From Undaria pinnatifida (lineage: Eukaryota > Sar > Phaeophyceae > Laminariales > Alariaceae), in NCBI GenBank assembly GCA_012845835.1, contig JABAKD010000022.1, forward strand, positions 8,484,218 to 8,548,217: 64,000 bases of DNA, written 5' to 3'. Under the pieces are notes generated by a model, which saw only the letters and a program-made list of their open reading frames with translations, was not told the origin of the DNA and ran no database searches. Both the position numbers and the translations under genes were made by a program. Numbering within the stretch: position 1 is the first letter of the stretch; every line of letters begins with the position of its first letter. This document shows, piece after piece, positions 45,712 to 57,400 of the stretch.

Positions 45712-46130
45712 GTGTTCTTGGCTCCATAGCCAGACCGTTAGAGGTGTGGGAGTGGGTTTTGATGAGCCGCATCTTCGACTCATGGTCTAGTTCGTAGAAC
45801 CGGAGTTTCCCCGAATCTCCCATATTTCTGCATATCCGACTCATCAGGGTGGGTTAGTGTTAAGATACGGCCTCGCAAGGCCTGTAATTATCCGAATTTG
45901 AGATCATTTGGATGGGTTTTTTTGTATGATAAGGTTCGCGCTTTATATTCGGGAAAGTAAGGAAACAGATCGGAGGCACGCGCCTCCGATCTCAGAAGTC
46001 ATCCGGGGCTCTGGTGGAATCGAATAAAGCTACGTCTCTACGAAGGCAAAGAAATTGAGTACTCTCCGAGGACCTGCTCAATCGGCAGACCTGCAGGAGG
46101 CACTTTGTGTCCCCACCCTATAACCTTACA
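45712..46130 (+). mobile_element. Gypsy 3' untranslated segment and solo-type LTR
   Basis: 3' UTR homology runs 45712-45857, then an LTR at 45858-46130 (TGTTAAGATACGG to CCTTACA) of the same subfamily as the 13.9-kb element, with the hairpin AGATCGGAGGC-ACGC-GCCTCCGATCT intact. Confidence 0.8.
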
Positions 46131-46220
46131 CGAGCCTATGGAGAGCCAATAAAGACACCGGAACCCATAAGAGACACGCTTCCCAACACCGACCAACCAC
46201 GCATCCCCCACTCGGAGTAG

Positions 46221-47172
46221 TGTGACACTTAGTTTGGGTAAGTCGTTGGTTAACCTTTTGCAGGTGGTCAAATAGACCAATGCCCCACTAGCACCTTAGA
46301 AAATGGCGTCGTCGACAGGCCATGTTTTTTTGGGTCGTGGGCTCGAATCCCACTATCAACAATACTATTACTTCACGCTCACTGACTCTTGTTCTTGTTT
46401 TTCAGGGGTGGGATTTTTTATGCTAGGGTGACAACGTACTTATTAATTTAGGCTCACATGCAAAATGTTGTGGTAACAGTATTTTTAAGTATAAATACCA
46501 ACACTTACCATTACAGTGGACGAAAAATAGGACCCCTCCCAATAAAAACTCACCCACATAGAATATTATAAGTACCAACAACGCAGCTTGCAAAGATGAG
46601 CATTGACCTGAAATTCGTCGAACTCACGGCTGACGTCCTTGAAATATTTCTTATAAAATACTAAACTTTTTCAGACTTTCCCCATGTCGAACTTGAAAAA
46701 TACCCTCCCCGGTATCCCCAGGAAATGAATCCGCTAGCATATTGACACGTACGCCCGTATATCCGGCCGACCTGCTATAATACCGCCATTTCAGAGGGGG
46801 AAAGTGTTATAAGGCTTAGTTTGGGTATGCCATTGGTTGACCTTTTGGAGGTGGTCAAACGGCACTAACACCTTAGCAAATGGCGTCGTCGACAGGCCAT
46901 GTTTTTTTGAGTCGTGGGTTCGAATCCCACTATCAACAATACTAAACTTTTTCAGACTTTCCCCATCCATGTCGAACTTGAAAAATACTCTCCCCGGTAT
47001 CCCCAGGAAATGAATCCGCTTGCATATTGACACGTACGCCCGTATATCCGGCCGACCTGCTATACCGCCATTTCAGGGGGGTAAAATGGCATAAGGCTTA
47101 GTTTGGGTAAGCTATCCTGGTTAACCTTTTTTTGCAGGTGGCCCAACGGACTAATACCCCACCAACACCTTA
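46221..47172 (+). mobile_element. Tandem TRIM-B array (three LTRs, two interiors)
   Basis: LTRs of about 80-87 bp at 46221-46298, 46805-46878 and 47087-47172 alternate with interiors. Each interior starts with TGGCGTCGTCGACAGG (46304 and 46881) and ends in a purine tract (AGAGGGGGAAAG at 46793-46804; AGGGGGG at 47075-47081). Both interiors carry GTGGG(T/C)TCGAATCCCAC, a perfect Pol III B box with a T stem. Such arrays arise by recombination between LTRs. Confidence 0.78.
46367..46656 (-). mobile_element. 290-bp insertion with AATACT target duplication
   Basis: AATACT flanks it at 46361-46366 and 46657-46662; the second TRIM-B interior shows the empty site. In minus orientation the element starts about 25 bases before motif copy 9 (46584-46632). 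The body matches 25600-25780. It has no open frame, no terminal inverted repeats and no A tail. Confidence 0.82.
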
Positions 47173-47239
47173 CCATATCGCATAAGCTCAAACAAATGTT
47201 GCGGATCATATTTACAATAATAGCGCCAAAACTGCTGAA

Positions 47240-47520
47240 ATATTAGCATCGTGAGGACCGGGCAAAAAAGTTGCGATATATGCGCAAATAAGCCTGAAAA
47301 CCAAGTAAAACGCCTCCCGAACCTCGAAAAGGCGTGCGTATCAGGATGCCTTGGGATGTCGCCCCTGGAGCTCCCCCCCGGGAGGGCCCCTGGAGGACGG
47401 CCGGAAAAAATCGCGGTATATGCGCGAATATATGCCCGAAAACCAAGTTACAAACTACGTTTAAACGCCTCCCGAACCTCGAAAGGCGTGTATCAGAATG
47501 CGTTGGGTAGTCTTAAATAA
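47240..47520 (+). repeat. Tandem pair of a dispersed 150-bp repeat
   Basis: Two copies of a block with CGATATATGCGCAAATA-like, CTGAAAACCAAGT, CGCCTCCCGAACCTCGAAA and GGCGTG..TATCAG; a third, diverged copy lies at 23990-24130. Confidence 0.7.
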
Positions 47521-47546
47521 AGCAGAAACGACCTAAGCGCAATTGT

Positions 47547-48187
47547 GTGAAATTACTAGGGGCGAGACACAGAATTTCAGTACAGGTCGACCAAGTGGGC
47601 ATGTTTCCGGTGTTGCTCGCTTTCGTAGCTCAAAGCGGGAGAGAAGCAGCTTTCATTATTTCCACCAGAAATCGAAGATGACAACCTGGGACGGCAGGCA
47701 CGAGTCTCTCCGTCTCCTGACTACCCCGAATAAAAAACGACATCCTATCATACGAAAACGGCCAATTACCTATTTAAATCAGGTAACTATCGGCCTTTCA
47801 AGGCCGCACCTCAACACTAGCTCACCCTGATGAGTCCCATATGCAGAACTATGGGAGATGCGGAGAAACTTCGGTTCTACGAACTAGGTCATGAGCGAAG
47901 ATGCGGCTGCCCAAAACCCACTCCCACACCTCTAAACGTCCTGGGTAGGAAGCCAGGGAAACGCGATAGAAAAGAAATTGAAGGAAACGCAGACCCCATA
48001 ATACGGCAAGCCACCGATCGAAACCATGCCGCGTACCGCTAGCGTGGCGGGGGAAGGGCGAAACAGAAAAGGCACCACGGCAAAACAAGCCACCGCTTTG
48101 AGCTACGAAAGTGAGTAGCACCGGGGATTTGCCCACTTGGTCGACCTGTAGGGATGCTCTGTGTCTCACCCTTAATCACTTCACACT
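47547..48187. mobile_element. Inverted-LTR unit of the gypsy family
   Basis: A minus-strand LTR of a diverged subfamily (47547-47815) and its 3' untranslated part (to 48097) are followed by the end of a plus-strand LTR (48098-48187). The outer 90 bp form inverted repeats, from TGTGAAATTACTAGGGG to CACCCTTAATCACTTCACA. Confidence 0.65.
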
Positions 48188-48197
48188 GACCCCTGTA

Positions 48198-48305
48198 TGA
48201 AGAGGTGCTGCACGAACTCAAAGCACCAGGCGAGATAGTCTCAGATAAACGTGAGGGACCTGGCTCCCTTCAGGTTCTGAGGACTGAGCCCTGCTGTTAC
48301 ATGCT
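48198..48305 (+). repeat. Dispersed 110-bp repeat, copy 1
   Basis: Shares CAAAGCACCAGG.GAGA, TAGACGTGAGGGA-like, TCTGAGGACTGA and CCCTGCTGTT blocks with 59718-59830 in the same orientation. The remainder of 48188-48706 shows no gene. Confidence 0.7.
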
Positions 48306-48706
48306 ACACAAGGGCCGATTGGGTGCAGATCGCAGTGCAACGCACAGAGATCAAAGTGTCTATTGGGGGGCCCTCCGTTGGAAATAGTATCACCCGATGT
48401 CGAAAATCTGAAAAATTTAAATTTCAGGTCGAAAAACGTACCACTGTTCGGAAATGTAATAACTGTTCGATCACCAATATCAATACACAAGGGTCCTTAT
48501 AGTGCCTGGCAATGGGCCATCCTCCGGGTCCTATCGTATGTCAGTGCTGTTCATGACGTGATGTATTATGTCGTATTTTGATACTGGAGGCACCTCGTAC
48601 CATGTACTTGCTATGCGTGTATCATACCTTGTATATATTCCTCGTGTACTCCATATCCATGTACGCGATGGATATGTGTTTGCCTTTGCTGTTACCTGTG
48701 TATTCT

Positions 48707-51700
48707 TCTTGAGTTATTGGGGCGGGGACACAGAGTGTCCCCTGCAGGTTTGCTTATTGACAGGTCCTCGATGAGTTACCACTTTCTTAGCCGTAGTAGA
48801 GAAGCAGCTTCATTATTTCCACAGAGCCCCGGATAGCAACTGAGAGCCGAGGCGCATGCCTCGGTTCATTTACTGACTACCCCGGATAGATAACACCAAC
48901 TTATCAAACGAAAACGGCCAATTACCTATCAAATCAGGTAATTGCAGGACTTTCAAGGCCGTACCTTAACACTGCTCACCCTGATGAGCCGCATATGCAT
49001 ACATATATTCGGGAAACTCCGGTTCTACGAACTAGACCATGAGTGATGCGGCTCCTCAAAACCCACTCCCGCACCTCTAACGGCCTGGCTATGGAGCCAG
49101 GAAGACGCGAAGAAAAGCAGTTGAAGGAAACGCAGACCTACAACAAGGCAAGCCACCGATCAAAAACCTGACGCGTACCGCCGGTGTGGAGGGGGGAGGA
49201 CAGAAAAGGCTCTACGGCAAACACACCACAGAAGAGGCGCTATGAAAAGGCAAACCTTTGTCGAAAGGAGGGGGAACACAGGCGCTAATACAAGGGAGAA
49301 GTCATGCCAAAACCCTCCCGCGGATCATTTGGCATGGCGGGGGTTAGATGAGGAAACGACAAATACCCGGAATGGTAGGTGACACCGCCTGCAGCCCCTC
49401 AAGGGGGAAGAGTGTTTAGCCGAAACAAATAGGACAAATACAATACAAAAAAATACTAAAAGATAACACACAATCACACACACATATATATACATATTTA
49501 CATATATAGCCCTGTACCACGTTATGCGCGACCAGGGTACCCTGGTCCCCCCCCAGCTCTGGGCTGAGGAGGGCGTTGGTAGGACGAAATTGAACAAACA
49601 CGAAAACCGGCAGTCCTGCGCCTCAGATAGCCGTGCGAAAACCCGGACCCTGGCCCGGCACAGGGCGGGGGGGGTGCCGGCAGTACTAACAAAAAAAAGG
49701 TTAGAACCGCCCAAAACCCAGTCAAAAAAACGCTCGAAACACGACGGACAACCCAAAGGCAAAACTTTAAACCTCGTGACCCAGAAAAAAACGGGGAACT
49801 ATCGAGGGGCGGCGGTGGCTTGAAAGTCAACTGGACTCGGTCGCGCCTCGAGTTTAATCTACGTTACGTTGAATCCCCCAAGAAAACGCGCTGGCGATGC
49901 GAACTTGAAGGCACCAAGAGTCTCGTACGGCTCCCGTCGAAGTCGTGTAGCGTGCCGGGGGAAGAGGAAGTTTAATCGGCCCCGGGTCGTCCAGAAAGCG
50001 GACCAGGTATACCTTGTCCTCGTTTGTGCTCGTGCTGATTTTTCCAAGCCACCATAATTCATCGTCTTCCTTGTACCAAAAGTGGGCTCCTTAAGAAAGC
50101 ACCGTGTCCAGGTAGCGGCGGAGCCAATGGGCGCGGGTAACACAAGCGTAGCCCGGTGCTGGGAAACGCTCTCCGTTGTTGCGGGGGAGCTCGCGCTGTG
50201 CCGCTCCGATCCGCATTCGGCGGTAAAGTCGGTTAGTGTGGCTGTGCGGGTCCGGCGTGCCGGCCCAATAACGCCACATGTGGGGGCGGGAGACGTGGAG
50301 GCCCATTTCCCGCTCCCAGGAAGTTTCAGAGAGTCCCGCCCAATGCGTCTTACATAGCACCACGACGCCGCCACCTTGCCCCCGGACCGATTGATGGCCG
50401 GTGATCTGCTCCACTTCCAGCCGCTGGAGGGGGGTCGAAACATCGTCTTGAGCGACGTGGCACGGAGGGGACTTCTTGGAAATGTTTTTGAACACATACT
50501 GCGTTAGCCCCGGCGCTCGGTATTTGGACATGTCCCCGCTGTCTTGGAGGTTGGCGCAGGGCTTGCAGCGTTCTATCGCCACACGCCGACGAGCATCCGA
50601 ACCGGGCAGGTCGGAAGGGAGGTCCAAGTAGATGAGGTTTCTTCCGTGCGGCGAGCTGTCCGGGGTCTCGGCGACGGAGCAGGGACCGACAGCCAGGATC
50701 TTGTAGAGGCCCGTCCAGTTAAGCGCGAGTTTGGCCCTGAGTACCTTGTCGTCCGTGTCCGCCTTCACACTCTTGCAGATGGTGGAGGCAGAGTTGTACA
50801 TCTATGCCCAACCACCGACAGCGAAGTTAGGTGCCGGACGCAGCGCGTCGGTGAGGGCGGAGTTTCTGCGGTTAACACGAGAAGCGGTGAGGGCGCGATA
50901 GGCGCGAACAGTGTCGTTCGCGCGCTTTTGTCGGTCGGTGGCCAAGTCGCAGTAAGCCAGGTGGTCGCGGGCCAGAATCTGGTGCCCCACGACGCCGGTG
51001 TGGTCGAAAACCGTCAGGGGGAGACGTGGGAGTCTGCCCATGTGGACCCCGTCGGGCGCCAGGCCCGTCGCCGCGCTGACGGGAGTGTTGTAAGCGAGTT
51101 CGTCGTTAGGAAGATGTAAGTCTCAATCGTCTTGTTGCTCGTTGGCAACCATAGACACATAGTGTGGTTCACCCGCTCAACGCCTCCGTTACAGTTGGGA
51201 TGATAGGAGCTTGTAGCGAGCTTGCGCACGCCCAATAGCTGAAATACAGCTTGTGATAGCTTGGAGCAGAACTGCAGGCCATTGTCTGAGACATGATGCG
51301 CGGGCACCCCCACAAGGGAATGTATTGGTTCACCAGGATATTGGCTGTACCCTCCGCGGTAAACCCAACGGCAGTGACGGGGAACCTGTCGGCCCGACGA
51401 CTGAAACGATCGGTGAACAGCAAGATGTAGGTGTTGCCTCGTGGCGTGACCGGAAGGGGGACCAAGCAGTCGACACTGACGGCGACGCCTGGTCTTTCCG
51501 ATAGAGGCATTGAGGTGATTGGCCGTGGGGTTTTCAGCGCTTGGCACTTCAAGCAGTGTCGAAGCCACCACCGGGTCCACACATTCATGCCAATTCACCA
51601 GTAAAACCGCTCCAGCATGCGCAACGTGCGCGTGGTGCCAAGGTGGCAAGAGGCCGTCGAATGACAAGCTTTCATGATCCAAGGGCGCATGGGCAGGGGG

Positions 51701-53012
51701 TCGTAGATGCGAACCATCTCGTTGTTTAGCAAGCAAGCAGCTCGCCCCACAAAGTTGGGGTTGTCAGACCATGTCGCCGGCAGTGTCTGGTTACGGACGA
51801 GTAGGACGATGTCGTCGTCGGTTATATGTAGCCGACCCTTACCCGCCAGATCCTGGATGTCGGAGAGGGAGGGACGCTTGTGCGAGGGGTAGCACGCCAA
51901 AACGTCGGGCGGCAGGACCGATGGCCGGCCGATAGAGATGTAACGCACCGTGGCGTGGCACGTTGGCTCACCGTGCTGCTCTCGCTTCCAATCGGCATGC
52001 GAATAACGCGCGATGAAATCAGCGAACCGCAACTCATCAACGTCGTCACGGGCGTCTAACTTTGGAGGTGCAGTTGGCGTATCGCCAGAAGTGGGCGGAG
52101 GTCGTAATATAGGAGTTCCAATAGGCTCCGCGCGGTCACGGTCGGACGGTAGTGCGAGGACCGGAGAAGCGGCAGAAGCAGGGGTCGCGGCGGTCGACGG
52201 GATCGGCCGCGGCCGTGGGACTCGCGGCGGGGTGTAGACACTACGGGCAGATGGTCGAGGGGATCCGCCGGGCCCGAATCTATACGCTACAGCAGGGGTG
52301 CACTACCGGTTGCTGTCGCTGTTTGTTGGCGCGTCGTCGATGACGGACGGGCCGGAGTGCCAAGCAAGACAGAGACGGACACAGTCGAACCGGTGGTCGC
52401 GGCGGAGTCCGTCTCCTGTGTAGACCTCCTTGATATAGGAGTCGACTGTGCGATGGGCGTCGCTGCAGCGAGGGCTTCTGCGGAGCCCGTGCCGCCCTCG
52501 ATGGGTATGGCCAACACCGAAGCGAAAACGGTGTCAGCGGCAGGTGAAATCGACTCGCGGCCGGTATAGCCTTCGGCAGTGGCGACGGAGGCATAGACAC
52601 GAACGACGAATCTCCCCGGGGGAGCAGAAAGGCCATCAATCCTTATGCGTGGCTTGCGTGTGCGAAAATCGTGAAATTCGGTAGAGGTGAGAGATATCCC
52701 ACCCAAGACAGCATGCTCAGTGCGGGGCACGCCGGCAACGCCATTTCTTGAGTGATTGGGGCAGGGACACAGAGTGTCCCCTGCAGGTCTGCCTATTGAG
52801 CAGGTCCTCGATGAGTACCCACTTTCTTCGCCTTAGTAGAGAAACAGCTTCATTATTTCCACAGATCCAAGAATAGCAACTGAGAGCCGAGGCGCATGCC
52901 TCGGTTTCATTTCCTGACTACCTTTGAATAGATAACGCCAATCTATCATACGAAACGGTCAATTATCCATCAAATCAGGTAATTGCAGGCATTTCAAGAC
53001 CGTACCTTGACA
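48707..53012 (-). mobile_element. 4.3-kb deletion derivative of the gypsy family
   Basis: LTRs at 48707-48971 and 52747-53012 are about 90% alike, so this insertion is older than the 13.9-kb one. The 5' LTR is followed by a primer-like AAATGGCG and then at once by the linker before the integrase: leader, gag, protease and RT are all gone. Flanks read TTCT and TGCT, a possible decayed 4-bp duplication. Confidence 0.8.
49850..52730 (-). pseudogene. Integrase polyprotein remnant of the 4.3-kb element
   Basis: From 52730 down it encodes the linker, the zinc-binding part (HSTASCHLGTTRTL, FYW, CLKCQALK), the core (VAVSVDCLVPLP, with S in MSQTMACS where the second active-site D is expected by alignment, after a frame change), then NFAVGGWA, LALNWTGLYKIL and the chromodomain (VEQITGHQSVRG, LCKTHWAGLSETSWEREM). 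At least three frame changes (near 51580, 51300 and 50100) and a stop near 50801 disable it. The Tudor-like end (WWLGKIS-type) persists in a shifted frame below 50100. Confidence 0.8.
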
Positions 53013-54060
53013 TGCTGCTAATAATGGTGTTCTGAGTTGCTTGCTTTTGGTTTTGAAATGATGTTTGGCCATTGCATACGGCATACCCGCTGCGTGCCCC
53101 GTCTGTTGCTCGCGCACGTCCGCCTGCTGCTCATTGTCCATCATGAACCTACGCATGCTTGTTCATGTCTCATAAATGCCTGCATGCTAAATGACAGAAC
53201 CTTTTCCCGAAAACCAACTGCCAACAAAAGGTATTGATACAAGCCAGAGGTGATGTGCATGATAACACTACCCGCATGCGCTCGCTCACTGAGAGACAGG
53301 GTTGGTAAGGCTATCACAGTAGAATATGCCCCTTCGTAATTTAAGACGATACTATTTTCCGCTGCTAAGCAGCTGCTGTGTATTAGGTTGAATTCACCCT
53401 TGGGCTCGAAGTCGTTTTGGGTTAGGCGGGGACAATACGTCCTCGAGGAAGAAGCATCAGAAATCATCGGGGCACCCCCATAACCGAAACGGTGAGCACA
53501 CCCAACGTAATATGCAATGAACGCTTGACCCTCTACGTTCCCGGCTGCACCGCTTTCTAAGTTGCATACCAATCGAGCGTGGCTAACGAGTACAATACTA
53601 CCGGGGTAAAAAACCAAACCAAACCGATAAGGGAGAATAATAGGAGCCCGCCAGCTCAACCAGCCGCCTACGCGGCGCTGCTATACGTGCCAATCAACCG
53701 CAAGCCTCGGCGGGGCACGCGTGATACGTGGTGAGAGAGGTATGTATCAAATCTGCGCAATTTTGTTTTTCCCTCCTTTTTGTTTTTCCCCCAAACAGGG
53801 TCGAGGTGTTATTCAGACATTGGCATGATACTAACCCACACAGATATGGGGGGGGGTGTTTCACATGCATTTACTATATTCTTTGTGCTTGTGGCTCACC
53901 GTTCTGGCGAAGGAGTGGTTCACAAGCGTATACTGTATCAATTGTGCTCGTCATTCACCGCTGTGGAAAAAAATAGATCATACGTGTGGACTGGGTTCTT
54001 TGCACTTGTCGATAGCCGCTCCGTGTAAAAACTAGTATATACAAAAAAGGAAAAAATGTG
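53013..54060. other. No supported gene
   Basis: Frames at 53141-53659 and 53728-54028 lack splice support and family motifs. A CACTTGTGGCTCACCG / GTGCTCGTCATTCACCG phrase repeats at 53886 and 53945. Confidence 0.4.
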
Positions 54061-54063
54061 CCT

Positions 54064-54117
54064 CAGCTGTGAGATCGACCAAGAACGATTTGGATCAAAA
54101 CTCAGCTTTGCAAGCTG
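54064..54117 (+). repeat. Dispersed CAGCT...AGCTG motif, copy 10
   Basis: A longer copy: CAGCTGTGAGATCGACC, then AAACTCAGCTTTGCAAGCTG, and the E-type continuation GTGATACTTCGATCGCGCG. The body after 54170 is not that of E1-E3. Confidence 0.7.
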
Positions 54118-54169
54118 CGTGTGATACTTCGATCGCGCGTGTTACGGGGTGTGCATACCCCTGTCAAGG

Positions 54170-57100
54170 ATGCAGGTAAAACAACTAGTATTATAGCACC
54201 AGAGCAAAGCAGCAGTGTTGGCGCGATTACGACACGTAACCTAGAATAGGTACCAGGCGTACACAAGAGACGCTACTCCCTAACCTCTTGCTGATTCATA
54301 CTCGTAATATACATACAGTAGTATGGTATATTATGCAATAGCAGTTTAACACAATAATAGTAAACATTTCGTTACTTTATTCCCGGTACCTGGCATGCCT
54401 GGTATAGAATACACCGCTACTGCAGTGCAGTAATGTTGATAGTTGTGATGTGGTCGGGTAGGTTAGTTATAAACGCACGGCGCTCGTACGCATGTACCGG
54501 GGGCACGCTTGCTATCGCATGCTGCTGTACCGTATCATATGTGTACCATGCTGCGGTGCCGCAATGGGTATCATGCCCTGTCGTAAAGGCTATAGTTAGA
54601 CTACGTATGTAGGGGATCGCATGTCAGGTATGCTCAAAGCTCGTACAATGCGCGAGGCTTGGAACCACACTTAGTGCATGCCCGATGCTCGACGACGGTA
54701 TCTACCGTGGCGTATACTAACACTTTGGTGCGTGAGTCTCTAGTTGCTCGGAAAACGGAGATATAGACCGCTTTGGGTGTTAGGTGTGGTCACCTGGAAA
54801 TCTGCTATTTAGGTATCCGCTGGTACTTGAAAACAGTCCTACGTTTGGTCTTAAACCGCATGCAGGTACGTCTGCTGCTCGTGCCCTGTCCGTCTGTCGC
54901 TCGTGCTGCCCGTCTGCATGCTCGTCGCGTATCATGATTATTCGTTCACCAACAAATGCATGCATGCTGTTGAAGACCAAACGTGTTCTTGAGTGCAAAC
55001 TGCCACCGGATCATGTTGAACGGAAGCCAGAAGATTTCACCCTTCTCGGGCTCCCGTTGTCTTTGTTTCTGGGCTGCCATGGCCGCAATATATAATACAC
55101 AAGTATAATCGCGTTCGTTTCACTCGCGTACGAGCATGCGAGCTGTGAGTTGATTATTCCTTTTAGAGTAACTATCGTAATTCGTGTACATGTAAAGCTA
55201 ATTGTACCCTTACGCACGGAGTCAACAACAGCGTTCTATGAATACATGGCTGTGAATTTGACGGCTGCAATTTCATTGTAGAGTACTGCTGGTACAGGAG
55301 TGTAGCGAAGTCGATAACACAACAATGCGACTGCGGCATTTTCATCACTCTTGCCTCATTTTTTGCCGTTGGCTGCAAAGCAAAGGGGGGGTTTGTGCAA
55401 GAGATCATGTCTTGCCTCACTCGTCCAATATTATGATAACAGGAATGGTAGTCACGTGTGCAAGGTCATGTCCTGTTCCACATGATATATCTGGTACCAG
55501 GTATATAATAATAGGACAACGGGCATGATATTCACAGCGCACGATTAACGCTTTGCAGCAGTTTTGGTTGTGAATGGACAGCAGTGGATGCACTACGCTT
55601 ATACTGTATAGATTTACTTAAAGTACCGCTGCAGATAAATTTGTAGCAGAGTTGGTGCATCCCATTCATTCAACTATTTCTTGGGTCTGCAAAGGTAGTA
55701 ACTCTTTGCCCTTGGAAGTAGTCTTTTCGTAGGCTCACCAAGAAAAGTCATGAGAAGACAGCACCCATGTACACATTATTCACGAGAAGAGGACACATGT
55801 GTACACATTTCGCTTTTCTGCCGGCTGACGAGGGATTGTGCTCAATCGCTCATTTGCACCGTTTCAGGGTACATAACGACCGCATGCAGACGTTCAACGG
55901 CGTTCTGTCGACTGCGTTACCGCTGTACCATGTGTCTGCCAGCATGTTTTTTTATGGGATGGTATGGCATCACCGCAGCATATCAAAACACACAAACACA
56001 TTAGGAGTGGAGTGCAGTAGGAAATCCGGGGTTTTTGGTGCGCACGACATGATAGACTGGTAATCAAACACTGGACGGTTCCCGACCATCGCTATTACCT
56101 CCTCGGTGGTCAATCATACAGAGGGACGCCGGTTTCGAGGAGTGTATGTTCCTCGTATAGACTGCAGCTTGTCCTATCGAGGCATTTTTGTCTCCGAACC
56201 CGGACTATGAGTTATCCGCGAGGCCCCTGACGTCTTTTGGATCCGTTAATAATACATAAATCAATTTTAACCGTTGTACCACATCTCACAGGGACAGAAG
56301 TTTACCATAGTATTTGGGTGTTACGGTTTTCGTGGAGTTTGCGCTTGACGGTGTTAATTGTACGGCTACCATGATTTCCCAACACTGTCGTTAAATGTTT
56401 ACTTGGTGTACTGGAGTTCCCTAATCATTTGCCGTCCATCCGATTATACCTGCCGATGGACTTCGACACTCTGTGATTATACAGTAGCTCATTATGATCC
56501 AGAGCTTGGGAAATGTTAACTTCATGGAGGAATGATGCATGCCTTGGGCATCGAGTAATAGACCAACCAGTGTGCATGCTCACTTCTCGCTTCGACCAAA
56601 CGAAGGCAGAAAAGTGACGATGAGGCAGTCGCTAGAGAAACATTGTGATGCATCTTTAACCCTTCGTTTTTCTGGCTGCACCGTTCCGCTGCCACACATG
56701 TGCTGCATCCAATGCCGCGAGCCGAGTGCCAGGGGTAAGATGGCGACGACCATCGTGAAGCAATCCAAGGACAGGAGGGGAGCCGCGCGGAAATAAACAA
56801 ATATAAATAATGAAAACAAAGATGGGAAAAAAAAGAGGAACAAGGGGAAAAAAAGTAAAAAAGGAAGGAATCATCAAATGTAATGTGTTAGAAGATCTCA
56901 GAACAGCTAAATACCGTTGCCGCCGTAGCAGCACATGCGAGTCGCCGCGGCAAGGGGGGGGGATCTGGGTGATAAAGTATTTTGCCGCAGCAACGCGCTC
57001 AACCACTCCATCACCCGCGGTAGTGAGGGCTAGGTGAAGTCCGAGCACTGCAGAAGACTTGAAAGTTGCAGCAGAGCGCCCACCACCGCAGCAGCAGCTA

Positions 57101-57230
57101 GGGTATCGACGCCCATCTCCCCTAATGTCAGCACCGCATCAAATCCGGTGGCACGAACTGAGTTGGGTGACGGGTTGGTGTAGCCCCCTAAAAGGCCAGA
57201 GCCAGTGACGGCGCCGGGAATTCGGCAGAG
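54170..57230. other. No supported gene
   Basis: Scattered GTACCTGG/ACCAGG phrases and T-rich tracts only. No exon, tRNA or long repeat could be supported. Confidence 0.4.
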
Positions 57231-57259
57231 AGGAGAGACGGGCATCTTTATGCTGGTGT

Positions 57260-57400
57260 TTCTTTGTCTCTGTGTTGTGTGCTTTGCCTACCTGAGCGAG
57301 GTGGGTGCCATTGACTCGGGTGGATGTCATTGATTTGTGTATTGTGTGCTGTGCCTACCTGAGCGGGGTGGGTGCCATTGAGTGTGTTTGGGTAAGCGTA
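57260..57400. repeat. Short direct duplication
   Basis: GTGTGCT(T/G)TGCCTACCTGAGCG(A/G)GGTGGGTGCCATTGA occurs at about 57275-57311 and 57345-57381. Confidence 0.75.
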
